From Clostridiales bacterium (GTDB taxonomy: Bacteria > Bacillota_A > Clostridia > Christensenellales > Aristaeellaceae): a DNA stretch of 18,332 nucleotides. This document shows positions 1-6,781 of the stretch, one piece after another. Within the stretch, counting starts at the first letter, position 1. Each line of letters opens with the position of its first letter. Made by a program: the position numbers and the translations under genes. The stretch covers positions 1 through 18,332 of the forward strand of contig JAIKWN010000001.1 of the NCBI GenBank assembly GCA_024684665.1, in the 5' to 3' direction. The notes under the pieces were generated by a model, which had not been told where the DNA came from, made no database searches, and saw only the letters and a program-made list of their open reading frames with translations.

Positions 1-50
1 CCATAATCCGCGGTCTTGACCGGGTAGTCCATGCGAAACAGCTCTTCCAT
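1..50 (-). CDS. N-terminus of a gene cut by the window edge; possibly an anti-sigma-type ATPase
   Basis: Only the first 16 codons plus two bases are present, reading MEELFRMDYPVKTADY. The ATG shares its A with the TGA stop of the upstream DRTGG gene (TGATG arrangement), which indicates translational coupling and makes a real gene likely. In Firmicutes, genes next to a stand-alone DRTGG protein often encode a GHKL-type anti-sigma/serine kinase ATPase or iron-hydrogenase-related proteins, and the short N-terminus is compatible with the former. That identification rests on context, not on any visible motif. Confidence 0.4.
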   Translation of the reverse strand, partial: MEELFRMDYPVKTADY

Positions 51-424
51 CACTTGTTCTCCGTATCCCAGCCCATGGGCACGGGCACGCCGCGAAGCCC
101 CGCCTCGTACAGCATGCCGCACGCCGTGAAGGCCGTGGCCTTCGTGGTGATGACGACGAGCCCCTGCTCCTCCGCGCTCTCCAGGATATCGTCCGTCGGC
201 ACCTTGCCGCGGGCGAAGACGAGGCACTTGAGGTCCAGCATCTCGCTCGTGCGCACGACGTGCGGGTTGGTGAGCCCGGTGATGAGCACGGTCTTCTCAT
301 CCACAAAGGCGAGCACGTCGCTCATGAGGTCGGAGCAGCAGGCGGTGTACACGGGCGTATCCAGCTTGTCGCCGCCGAGCAGCACCCTCGCGTTCAGTAT
401 CCGCACCATATCCGCAATGGTCAC
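50..424 (-). CDS. stand-alone DRTGG-domain protein
   Basis: A 124-residue protein consisting of essentially one DRTGG-type domain. The pattern includes the segment around residues 30-52 (SDLMSDVL, then VLITGLTN), a strand at residues 66-70, and the helix and strand around residues 76-100 ending in VVITTKATAFTACG. DRTGG domains also occur in phosphotransacetylases and with CBS domains; their biochemical role is not established. The start chosen is GTG at 424-422, because AGAGGTGA lies just upstream in the correct place. The first ATG, five codons in, is too far from that site. The open frame continues far upstream, antisense to the next gene, but this is not coding. The stop overlaps the start of the next minus-strand gene, so the two are co-transcribed. 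In other Firmicutes such proteins sit beside anti-sigma ATPases and Fe-Fe hydrogenase genes, which suggests a redox or signalling role. That role is inference. Confidence 0.8.
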   Translation of the reverse strand: MTIADMVRILNARVLLGGDKLDTPVYTACCSDLMSDVLAFVDEKTVLITGLTNPHVVRTSEMLDLKCLVFARGKVPTDDILESAEEQGLVVITTKATAFTACGMLYEAGLRGVPVPMGWDTENK

Positions 425-457
425 AAAATCACCTCTTCCGGTCTGATCAAATGGTTC

Positions 458-473
458 CTCCGCCCGGGCGGAG
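458..473. promoter_or_regulatory. perfect 16-bp GC palindrome in the 5' leader of the DRTGG gene
   Basis: CTCCGCCCGGGCGGAG reads identically on both strands. It lies about 15-30 bases downstream of the start predicted from the minus-strand promoter, between that promoter and the GTG start, and about 85 bases upstream of the plus-strand -35 box. It could be an operator for a dimeric repressor or, in RNA, a small six-pair hairpin with a CCGG loop. No U-tract follows, so it is not a terminator. The bound factor is unknown. Confidence 0.45.
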
Positions 474-494
474 CGGGTAGATTCTCCCAAAAGC

Positions 495-523
495 ATGATA
501 CCGTAAAAGAGTGAATTCGTCAA
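495..523 (-). promoter_or_regulatory. sigma-70/sigma-A-type promoter for the DRTGG gene
   Basis: Read on the minus strand, a TTGACG -35 box (523-518) is followed after exactly 17 bases by a TATCAT -10 box (500-495). Both match the consensus at five of six positions. Transcription would start near position 488 and give a leader of about 60 bases before the GTG start, which contains the 16-bp palindrome. Confidence 0.7.
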
Positions 524-556
524 TCGCAAGGATCGTGGGCAGAATGCGCAGAACGC

Positions 557-585
557 TTGACAGCGCCGCGAAAACGGACTAAACT
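557..585 (+). promoter_or_regulatory. sigma-70/sigma-A-type promoter for the lyase/TTT transporter/KDG operon
   Basis: A perfect TTGACA -35 box (557-562) is followed after 17 bases by TAAACT (580-585), a four-of-six match to the -10 consensus. Transcription would start near 592, giving a leader of about 65 bases before the TTG start at 659. It is arranged back to back with the minus-strand promoter, with 33 bases between the two -35 boxes, so one regulator could affect both. A short inverted repeat (CCGGGC, one base, GCCCGG) at 606-618 lies in the leader. Confidence 0.7.
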
Positions 586-658
586 GGCTTTCAGAATCAA
601 ACGGACCGGGCCGCCCGGCATACCGGATGAACCCGGAAGAAAGGGAGGAGATCCGAAG

Positions 659-1552
659 TTGAAAAAGCTGTACGGCGTCATCGTGGCGATGACGACGCCC
701 TTTACCGCGGAGGGCGAAATCGACGTCCCCGCGCTCGAGAGGGCCGTGGATTTCCAGATTGAAAAGGGCGTAAACTGCCTGTATCCCTGCGGAACGACGG
801 GCGAGATGTTCCTCATGACGAAGGAGCAGCGCAAGCTCGTCGCCGAGACGGTCGTAAAGCGCGCGGCCGGCCGGGTCACCGTGTTCATCCACTGCGGCGC
901 CATGGACCCCTGCGAGGTCGTGGAGCTCTGCAACCACGCGCACGACATCGGCGCGGACGGCGTCGGCGTCGTGACCCCCACCTATTTCAGCCTGGACAAC
1001 CGCATGATGGTCGAGTACTACCGCGGCATCTGCGAAAAGCTCCCGAAGGGCTTCCCGGTGTACGTGTACGTTATCCCGCAGCTCGCCCACAACGACGTGG
1101 ACGGCGCGACCATGCAGAAGATCGCGGACGCCTGCCCGGACAACGTGATCGGCGTCAAGTATTCTTTCGCCGACATGCGCCGCATGGTGGACTACTGCGA
1201 GGTCAACGGTGGGAAGTTCTCCGTCGTCTTCGGGCCGGACGATCTCTTCCTCCCCGCCCTCTCGATGGGCGCGGACGGCACCGTTTCCGGCTGCGCCGGT
1301 TGCGTGCCAGAACCCTTCGTCGAGGTATACCGCTGCTGGAAGGCTGGCGATCTCGAGGGTGCAAAGAAGGCACAGTTCACCTGCTTCGACCTCGTGAAGA
1401 AGCTGCGCTATGGCGCAGACATGTCCATCTTCAAGCACGTGCTGGACGACCGCGGCGTCGGCGGCGGGCACGCGAAAGCGCCGCTTATGGACCTCGCGGA
1501 GGATGCGGTGGAGCCGATCCTCTCGGAGATCCGTCCTTATTATCAGAAGTAA
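659..1552 (+). CDS. dihydrodipicolinate synthase/N-acetylneuraminate lyase-family pyruvate-dependent lyase
   Basis: A 297-residue class I (Schiff-base) aldolase-type enzyme, the usual length for the DapA/NanA superfamily. Visible landmarks are the pyruvate-carboxylate loop CGTTGE at residues 44-49, the catalytic tyrosine in YVIP at residues 137-140, and the Schiff-base lysine K167 in IGVKYS. The start is TTG at 659, chosen because AGGGAGGAG lies eight bases upstream and the conserved fold begins there (KKLYGVIVAMTTPF). The open frame extends further upstream without homology. As first gene of the operon with a TTT transporter, a KDPG aldolase and a KDG kinase, it is more likely a sugar-acid aldolase or dehydratase (for example a 2-keto-3-deoxy acid lyase) than the lysine-biosynthesis enzyme. 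The residues after the YVIP motif (QLAHNDV) differ from the RTG seen in true DapA. The exact substrate is not readable from sequence. Confidence 0.85.
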   Translation: MKKLYGVIVAMTTPFTAEGEIDVPALERAVDFQIEKGVNCLYPCGTTGEMFLMTKEQRKLVAETVVKRAAGRVTVFIHCGAMDPCEVVELCNHAHDIGADGVGVVTPTYFSLDNRMMVEYYRGICEKLPKGFPVYVYVIPQLAHNDVDGATMQKIADACPDNVIGVKYSFADMRRMVDYCEVNGGKFSVVFGPDDLFLPALSMGADGTVSGCAGCVPEPFVEVYRCWKAGDLEGAKKAQFTCFDLVKKLRYGADMSIFKHVLDDRGVGGGHAKAPLMDLAEDAVEPILSEIRPYYQK

Positions 1553-1597
1553 TTTCAGCCGGAATTCCCGGTTGACAATAAAAAGGAGGAACAAACC

Positions 1598-2548
1598 ATG
1601 AAGAAAGTCGCTCTTGTGCTCCTTGCCCTGCTGGTTCTTTGCGCGTCTGCTCTTGCCGATTATCCGGACAAGCAGATCACCGTCGTTTGCCCCTACGGCG
1701 CGGGCGGCGCCTCTGATACCACCAGCCGCATCTACGCCTCCATGCTTCAGGAAGCCGCGGGCGTCCCGGTCATTGTCGACAACCGCACCGGTTCCAATGG
1801 CGCGGTCGGCCTGACCTACGGCGCGCAGGCGGATCCCGACGGCTATACCATCACCTATATGCCGGTTGAGTCCGTCATCAACAAGTTCCTGGGTATCGGC
1901 GAAGTCACCACTGACGATTTCGCTTTCATCGGCCTCGCCATGACGATCCCGGCTGCCATCACCGTGCGCGCCGACTCAGAGTGGAACACCTTTGAGGACT
2001 TCCTCGCTTATGCGAAGGAGAACCCGGGCGACATCACTGTTGGCAACTCCGGCACCGGCTCCATCTGGCACATCGCTGCCGCAGCCGTAGAAGACAACTG
2101 CGGCGTTGAACTCGATCACATCCCGTATCCGGACGGTGCTGCCTCCGCGATCGCCGGCCTGCTGGGCGGCGAAATCGACGCCGTGGCCGTTTCCGCTGCA
2201 GAAGTTTCCACCTATGTTGCCGACGGCCAGCTGAAGACCCTCGTAATCCTGGGCTCCAACCGCTGCTCCGCCGAAGCCCTGAAGGACGTCCCGACCGCTG
2301 CTGAGCTGGGCTACAATGTGTCCGTCGAAGGCTGGGGCGGCTTCGCTGTGCCTGCCGCGACCGACGCTGCCATCGTTGACAAGCTGGTCGCCCTCTCCGA
2401 GACTGCGATCAACTCCGACAGTATGAAAGAGCTCCTCGCCTCCAAGGGCTTCGAGCACTCCTATAAGAACGGCGCCGACACCAACGCCTATGCGAAAGCG
2501 CAGCTCGACTACTATGGCGAACTGGTTCCGACGCTGGAGCTCCAGTAA
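1598..2548 (+). CDS. tctC: tripartite tricarboxylate transporter substrate-binding protein (TctC/Bug family)
   Basis: A 316-residue secreted binding protein, full length for the Bug/TctC family. Residues 1-20 are a signal peptide with a hydrophobic core and a likely signal peptidase I site after ALA, giving a mature start at DYPDKQITVVCPYGAGG. A cysteine at residue 15 (LVLC) has leucine at -1 and is a poor lipobox, so the protein may be released rather than lipid-anchored. Family landmarks are PYGAGGASD near residues 32-40 and DNRTGSNGAVG near 61-71, the loops that hold the carboxylate and its waters in Bug proteins. AGGAGGA at 1584-1590 precedes the ATG. Genes for the two membrane subunits follow after a hairpin. 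The substrate is expected to be a carboxylate or sugar acid, inferred from the catabolic genes around it. Confidence 0.93.
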   Translation: MKKVALVLLALLVLCASALADYPDKQITVVCPYGAGGASDTTSRIYASMLQEAAGVPVIVDNRTGSNGAVGLTYGAQADPDGYTITYMPVESVINKFLGIGEVTTDDFAFIGLAMTIPAAITVRADSEWNTFEDFLAYAKENPGDITVGNSGTGSIWHIAAAAVEDNCGVELDHIPYPDGAASAIAGLLGGEIDAVAVSAAEVSTYVADGQLKTLVILGSNRCSAEALKDVPTAAELGYNVSVEGWGGFAVPAATDAAIVDKLVALSETAINSDSMKELLASKGFEHSYKNGADTNAYAKAQLDYYGELVPTLELQ

Positions 2549-2579
2549 TCGGCTTTTCACTGGCTGAAAACACCTGAAC

Positions 2580-2626
2580 GGGGATGCCGTGCCGCATTTC
2601 TGCCGCGGCGCGGCGTCCCCCTTTTT
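2580..2626 (+). terminator. intergenic hairpin with U-tract between tctC and tctB (partial terminator/processing stem)
   Basis: The arms at 2580-2595 and 2605-2620 pair over 16 consecutive base pairs, including two G-U pairs, around a nine-base loop. They are followed by CTTTTTA. This is a textbook intrinsic terminator inside an operon. It probably lets only part of the transcription continue into the membrane-subunit genes and protects the 3' end of the tctC message, so the binding protein is made in excess. The position, directly after a binding-protein gene, is typical. Confidence 0.85.
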
Positions 2627-2667
2627 ATCGCCCCGTCCGTCTGCGGGGCGGCGGAAGGAGACCACGC

Positions 2668-3144
2668 ATGAAAAAAATCCTGAAGGGCGACACGATTCCC
2701 GGGCTCGTGTCCATCCTCTTCGGCGTGTTCCTGCTCATCGTGACGCTGACTGGCGAAAATATGGCCATCCTAATCGCGAAAAAGCGGGGCAACGTCCCCG
2801 GCCCCGGCTTCTTTCCCTTCCTCTGCGGCGCGCTGTGCATCGTCTTCGGCGCGGTCCTGACCCTCCGCGGCCTCCGTCAGAATGGCGCGAAGGATTATTT
2901 TAATATGAATGAGGAAATGCGCGGAAACGTGAAGATTGCGCTTCTCGTGACTGTCGGCCTCATCTGTTTCCTTATTCTCTGGAAACTGACCCGGCTTTTC
3001 ATTCCGCTCGTGTTTGTATATGCGATCTATCTGAACCTGCTGTTCAAGCGGGATATCAAGTTTACGATCATCTTCTCCGTGATTATCACGGCGTTCATCT
3101 ATCTCCTGTTCGTCCGCGGCTTCAGCGTAACCTTCAAAGTTTGA
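2668..3144 (+). CDS. tctB: tripartite tricarboxylate transporter small membrane subunit (TctB family)
   Basis: A 158-residue membrane protein with hydrophobic segments near residues 10-28, 49-68, 88-105, 108-126 and 130-150. The family motif GPGFFP is at residues 45-50. TctB is the small, poorly conserved partner of TctA and is needed for transport by the TTT system, a secondary transporter that uses an ion gradient. The ATG at 2668 is preceded by GGAAGGAG at 2653-2660 with seven bases of spacing. The open frame runs further upstream into the terminator stem, which is not coding. The tctA start follows 19 bases after the stop. Confidence 0.88.
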   Translation: MKKILKGDTIPGLVSILFGVFLLIVTLTGENMAILIAKKRGNVPGPGFFPFLCGALCIVFGAVLTLRGLRQNGAKDYFNMNEEMRGNVKIALLVTVGLICFLILWKLTRLFIPLVFVYAIYLNLLFKRDIKFTIIFSVIITAFIYLLFVRGFSVTFKV

Positions 3145-3163
3145 GGAAAGGAGCGTATACGAT

Positions 3164-4687
3164 ATGACACCGCAAGTCTGGGCAGGCGCAATCGCAACCG
3201 TCTGCCAGCCGCTCGTGCTTCTGTACCTCGCGATCGGCGTATTGCTCGGTATCTGTATTGGCGCGCTCCCCGGCCTCTCGGCCACAATGGGCATCGCGCT
3301 GTTGACTCCGATCACCTTCTGGCTTCCGAAGGCGCAGGGTTTCGCCATGATGATGGGCCTTTGGAACGCGGCGATCTTCGCTGGCGGCATCACGGCCATC
3401 CTTATTAACACGCCAGGCACCCCGGCTTCGATCACCCAGGCCTTCGACGGCTATGAGCTGTATAAACAGGGCAAGGGCGGCCTTGCGCTGGGCGTCAATA
3501 CCATCTATTCTTTCGTCGGCGGCATCATTTCCATTCTTATGTTGATCCTCTTCGCGCAGCCAATCGCCGAATTCACGATCAAGTTCGGCTCCGCGGAGTA
3601 TTTTATGATCGCCCTCTTCGGTCTCTCCATGATGGTGGCCGTTTCCGGCGGCGACATCCTGAAGGGCCTCATCCTCGGCATGGTAGGCATCGCACTCTCC
3701 ACGGTCGGAATAGACCCAATCAATGGCACGATGCGCCTTACCTTCGGCTCTGTGAATCTGGGCGCGGGCATCAACTTCATCCCGGTCATGATTGGCCTCT
3801 TTGGTACGGCCGAAGTTCTGCATCAGATCTATACCCACAACAAAGAGCAGGAGGCCGCTGACCACGAGCAGCGCAAGCACAACCTTGCGCTCGGCAAAGT
3901 GCTTCCTCCCATTAAAGACACGATCGCGCTCCTGCCCCGCACGGCCATCGTCTCCCTCGTGGCGACCATCGTCGGCGCGATCCCGGCAGCCGGCGGTGAC
4001 ATCTCAGCGGTCATCTGCTGGGGCAATTCGAAGAAGTTCTCCAAGGAAGGCGACAAGTACGGACATGGCTCCGTGGAGGGACTCGCCGTTTCCTCCGCCG
4101 CGAACAATGGCGTCATCGGCGGTGCGATGACCACGATGCTGACCCTGGGTCTGCCAGGCGACAGCGTGACGGCCATCCTGCTCGGCAGCCTCACGATGTA
4201 CGGCCTGCAGCCCGGCTCCAAGATGTTCACGGAGAATGCAGACTTCACGGCGCAGGTCATGCTTCTCATGATCCTAGCGAATGTCGCATTCCTCATCATC
4301 GGCCTTCTGACCGCGAAGAGCACAGCAAAGGTGCTGAACATCGCGCAGCCGACAGTCTGGGCTGCAGTTTCCATCCTGTGTATTGTTGGTTCCTACTGTA
4401 TCAGCAACAGCTTCACGGACGTCATCATCATGCTCATCATGGGCGTCCTGGGCTTCTTCCTAAAAGTTTACAACTTCCCAACCGGGCCGCTGGTTCTGGG
4501 TCTGCTCCTCGGCGACACGATGGAAAAGAACATGCGTCGCGCGCTGACGCTTTCCAAGGGCGACTGGAGCTACTTCCTCACGCAGCCCATTTCCTGCGTC
4601 ATCCTCGTCCTCGTCATCGTAACCTTCTGCCTGCCCTTCTTTATGGACTGGAGAAAGAAAAAGACACAGAAAAAACCGGAGGCCTGA
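3164..4687 (+). CDS. tctA: tripartite tricarboxylate transporter large membrane subunit (TctA family)
   Basis: A 507-residue polytopic membrane protein, the usual length for TctA. The two signature loops are present: GALPGLSATMG at residues 33-43 and NTPGTPAS at residues 82-89, followed by the conserved FDGYELYKQGKGGLALG. A second GLPGDS-type loop near residues 327-332 is the internal repeat expected from the inverted-topology fold. AGGAAAGGAG lies upstream of the ATG at 3164. The protein forms the transport channel with TctB and receives the ligand from TctC. The stop is only three bases before the aldolase ATG, so transporter and catabolic enzymes share a transcript. Confidence 0.95.
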   Translation: MTPQVWAGAIATVCQPLVLLYLAIGVLLGICIGALPGLSATMGIALLTPITFWLPKAQGFAMMMGLWNAAIFAGGITAILINTPGTPASITQAFDGYELYKQGKGGLALGVNTIYSFVGGIISILMLILFAQPIAEFTIKFGSAEYFMIALFGLSMMVAVSGGDILKGLILGMVGIALSTVGIDPINGTMRLTFGSVNLGAGINFIPVMIGLFGTAEVLHQIYTHNKEQEAADHEQRKHNLALGKVLPPIKDTIALLPRTAIVSLVATIVGAIPAAGGDISAVICWGNSKKFSKEGDKYGHGSVEGLAVSSAANNGVIGGAMTTMLTLGLPGDSVTAILLGSLTMYGLQPGSKMFTENADFTAQVMLLMILANVAFLIIGLLTAKSTAKVLNIAQPTVWAAVSILCIVGSYCISNSFTDVIIMLIMGVLGFFLKVYNFPTGPLVLGLLLGDTMEKNMRRALTLSKGDWSYFLTQPISCVILVLVIVTFCLPFFMDWRKKKTQKKPEA

Positions 4688-4690
4688 TCC

Positions 4691-5650
4691 ATGACGGTTC
4701 TTGAAAAAGCGGCCCTGACCGGCATCATGCCGGTCATCAACATCCCGAATCCCGGCCTTGCGGTGCCGCTGGCGGACGCGCTTTCCGCGGGCGGCCTGCC
4801 ACAGATCGAAGTCACGCTGCGCAACGACACCGCACTCGACAGCATTCGAGAAATCAAACGCGAACGGCCGGACTTCGTCTGCGGTGCAGGCACGGTCCTC
4901 TCCGTTTCCCAGGCGGAAGAAGCACTCGCCGCCGGGGCGGATTTCATCGTCGCACCCGGCTTCAATCCAAAGGTCGTGGAATACTGCCTCTCCCGCGGCG
5001 CGGAAGTGCTGCCCGGCTGCGTGACCCCGGCGGAGATCGAAGCCGGTATGGCCCTGGGACTTACGACGTTCAAGTTCTTCCCGTCGGAAAGCCTTGGCGG
5101 CGTCCGGACGATCAAGGAGCTCTGCGGACCCTACCGCAACATCCGCTTCGTTCCCACCAGCGGGATCACGATGGATAACCTCGCTTCCTACCTTTCTTTC
5201 CGCGGTGTCGCCTGTGTGGGCGGGAGCTTCATGGCGCCAGCGGCGATGGTTTCAGCGGAAGATTTTGACGGGATCACGGCCCGCTGCCGTGAAGCGGTCC
5301 GGCGCAGCCTTGGCTTCGCGATCCGGCACGTCGGTGTGAACTGCGAAAGCGCAGAAGAGGGCGAACGCCTCGCTCAGCGCTTCTCCGCGATCTTCGACTT
5401 CCCCTATCTGCCGGGCGAACGCTCCGACTTCTCCGGCACCGCCGCGGAATTCTGCAAGGATGTTTTCCCCGGCAAGGTGGGGCACATCGCGATTTCGACC
5501 CTCTCCGTCGAACGGGCAGCGTATTATCTCGAAAAGAAAGGAGTCGCTCTCCGGGAGGACTTCCGCCATCTCGGCAAGGACGGAAAACCGGATTCTATCT
5601 ACCTGGCGGAGGAATTTGCCGGCTTCGCGGTACACTTTCTGCAGATTTGA
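4691..5650 (+). CDS. KDPG/KHG aldolase with C-terminal glyoxalase (VOC)-like domain
   Basis: A 319-residue protein. Residues 1-205 are a class I KDPG/KHG aldolase (the single domain is normally about 210 residues). The catalytic glutamate E40 is in QIEVTLRN, the Schiff-base lysine K128 in TTFKFFPSE, and the phosphate-binding loop at residues 155-159 reads PTSGI instead of the usual PTGG. The enzyme splits 2-keto-3-deoxy-6-phosphogluconate into pyruvate and glyceraldehyde 3-phosphate. Residues 208-319 form an extra domain with the strand pattern of a vicinal-oxygen-chelate fold (IRHVGVNC, KVGHIAIST, GFAVHFLQ); similar C-terminal domains are known in clostridial relatives, but their role is not established. 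GGAGG at 4678-4682 precedes the ATG, which comes three bases after the tctA stop. The neighbouring KDG kinase supplies its substrate. Confidence 0.9.
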   Translation: MTVLEKAALTGIMPVINIPNPGLAVPLADALSAGGLPQIEVTLRNDTALDSIREIKRERPDFVCGAGTVLSVSQAEEALAAGADFIVAPGFNPKVVEYCLSRGAEVLPGCVTPAEIEAGMALGLTTFKFFPSESLGGVRTIKELCGPYRNIRFVPTSGITMDNLASYLSFRGVACVGGSFMAPAAMVSAEDFDGITARCREAVRRSLGFAIRHVGVNCESAEEGERLAQRFSAIFDFPYLPGERSDFSGTAAEFCKDVFPGKVGHIAISTLSVERAAYYLEKKGVALREDFRHLGKDGKPDSIYLAEEFAGFAVHFLQI

Positions 5651-5652
5651 CC

Positions 5653-5683
5653 GGTTTCCTCCCCGTCCAACGGGGAGGAAATC
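5653..5683 (+). other. stable hairpin between aldolase and kinase genes
   Basis: Arms at 5655-5665 and 5671-5681 (TTTCCTCCCCG and its complement) pair perfectly over 11 base pairs around a five-base loop, extendable by a G-U and a G-C pair. The following bases, TCTTCCTAAAA, are not a U-tract, so it is a poor terminator. It starts three bases after the aldolase stop. It may mark an RNA-processing or stability point that sets relative expression of the two genes. Confidence 0.5.
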
Positions 5684-5724
5684 TTCCTAAAAAGAGGATA
5701 ATCATTTAAAAAGGAGAGCTTCCT

Positions 5725-6747
5725 ATGGGCAAAATCGTGGGCTTCGGCGACTTCCTGGTTCGGCTGTCGCCACCCGGATACCTGCGCTTTCTGCAGGCGG
5801 ACCGTTTTGAAATCAACTACACCGGTGCAGAAGCAAACGTTCTCGTCTCCCTCGCGCTCATGGGCGAGAAGACAGAATTCGTGACCCGCGTTCCGGACAA
5901 CGACATCGGGAAAACCGCGATCCGCTCGCTCGGAAAGTACGGAGTCGGCACTTCGTGCGTCGCTTACGGCGGCGAGCGCCTCGGCGTGTTCTATCTGGAA
6001 AAGGGCGCTTCCCAGCGGCCATCAAAGATCGTTTATGACCGGAAGTACACCTCTATCGCGACTGCGAAAACGGAGGACTTCGACTGGGATGCAATCCTCT
6101 CCGGCGCTTCCTGGTTCCACATCACCGGCATCACCCCGGCTCTTTCCAAGACTATGCCAGAGGTCTGTATCGAGGCCTGCCGCCAGGCAAATGAAGCGGG
6201 GTTGACCGTCAGCTGCGACCTCAACTACCGCAAGAATATGTGGTCGACCGCACAGGCAAAGGCAACAATGGAGCGCATTCTGCCCTATGTAAACGTCCTC
6301 ATTGCGAACGAGGAGGACGCGGACAAGGTGCTGGACATCCGTGCGAAGGACACAGACGTCGTGGCCGGAAAGCTGAATCGGGAAGGTTATGCGGACGTGG
6401 CGCGGCAGATCATCGCCAAATACGGCGTAAAGGCCGTCGCCGTATCCCTCAGGCGCAGCATCTCAGCCTCCGACAACGAATGGGGTGCGATGCTGTTCGC
6501 GGACGGGCAGCCGCATTTCTCGAAGACCTATCCGATCCACATCGTGGACCGCGTGGGCGGCGGGGATTCCTTCGCAGCTGGCCTCATCTACGGCATGACG
6601 CACGGCTTCGATGCGCAGAAGACGGTCGAATACGCCGCCGCAGCCTCCTGCCTCAAACAGACCATCGAAATGGACTTCAACCTCTCCTCCGTGGAGGAGG
6701 TCACCCGCCTCATGGAGGGCGACGGCTCCGGCCGGGTGCAGCGGTAA
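5725..6747 (+). CDS. kdgK: PfkB-family sugar kinase, probable 2-keto-3-deoxygluconate kinase
   Basis: A 340-residue ribokinase/PfkB-family kinase of normal length. The N-terminal glycine-rich substrate region GAEANVLVSLALMG is at residues 34-47. The C-terminal ATP/anion-hole signature DRVGGGDSFAAG is at residues 275-286, with D281 as catalytic base. In most relatives that signature reads DTxGAGD. The segment SCDLNYRKNMW at residues 163-173 is typical of 2-keto-3-deoxygluconate kinases. It would phosphorylate KDG to KDPG, the substrate of the aldolase encoded immediately upstream. AAGGAGAG at 5711-5718 precedes the ATG. PfkB members are easily mis-assigned to other ketoses or ketoacids; the assignment here leans on the aldolase next door. 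Confidence 0.85.
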   Translation: MGKIVGFGDFLVRLSPPGYLRFLQADRFEINYTGAEANVLVSLALMGEKTEFVTRVPDNDIGKTAIRSLGKYGVGTSCVAYGGERLGVFYLEKGASQRPSKIVYDRKYTSIATAKTEDFDWDAILSGASWFHITGITPALSKTMPEVCIEACRQANEAGLTVSCDLNYRKNMWSTAQAKATMERILPYVNVLIANEEDADKVLDIRAKDTDVVAGKLNREGYADVARQIIAKYGVKAVAVSLRRSISASDNEWGAMLFADGQPHFSKTYPIHIVDRVGGGDSFAAGLIYGMTHGFDAQKTVEYAAAASCLKQTIEMDFNLSSVEEVTRLMEGDGSGRVQR

Positions 6748-6758
6748 ACTGCACCCGG
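6732..6758 (+). terminator. hairpin spanning the kinase stop codon; weak terminator candidate
   Basis: CCGGGTGCAG at 6732-6741 pairs perfectly with 6749-6758 around a seven-base loop that contains the TAA stop. The downstream run TCCTTTCC is U-rich but interrupted. It could end part of the transcription before the caspase-like gene. It could equally be a stability element, since the caspase-like gene lacks a convincing promoter of its own in the remaining 47 bases. Confidence 0.45.
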
Positions 6759-6781
6759 TCCTTTCCGGTACCCGCGGTATT

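Noticed and set aside
606..618. CCGGGC-C-GCCCGG inverted repeat as an operator or hairpin
   Set aside because: It is short, with a one-base centre, in GC-rich DNA; too likely by chance to list separately.
1572..1577. TTGACA just before tctC as an internal promoter
   Set aside because: No -10 box at the right distance; that position is the ribosome binding site and start codon.
425..1594. A minus-strand open frame continuous with the DRTGG gene, running antisense through the lyase gene
   Set aside because: Only the last 124 codons look like a protein family. The rest is the mirror of a well-supported plus-strand enzyme and is rich in His, Val and Asp, as expected for antisense of GC-rich coding DNA.
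3134..3880. Long minus-strand open frame opposite tctA
   Set aside because: It is antisense to a clear TctA gene, has no family pattern and has no ribosome binding site.
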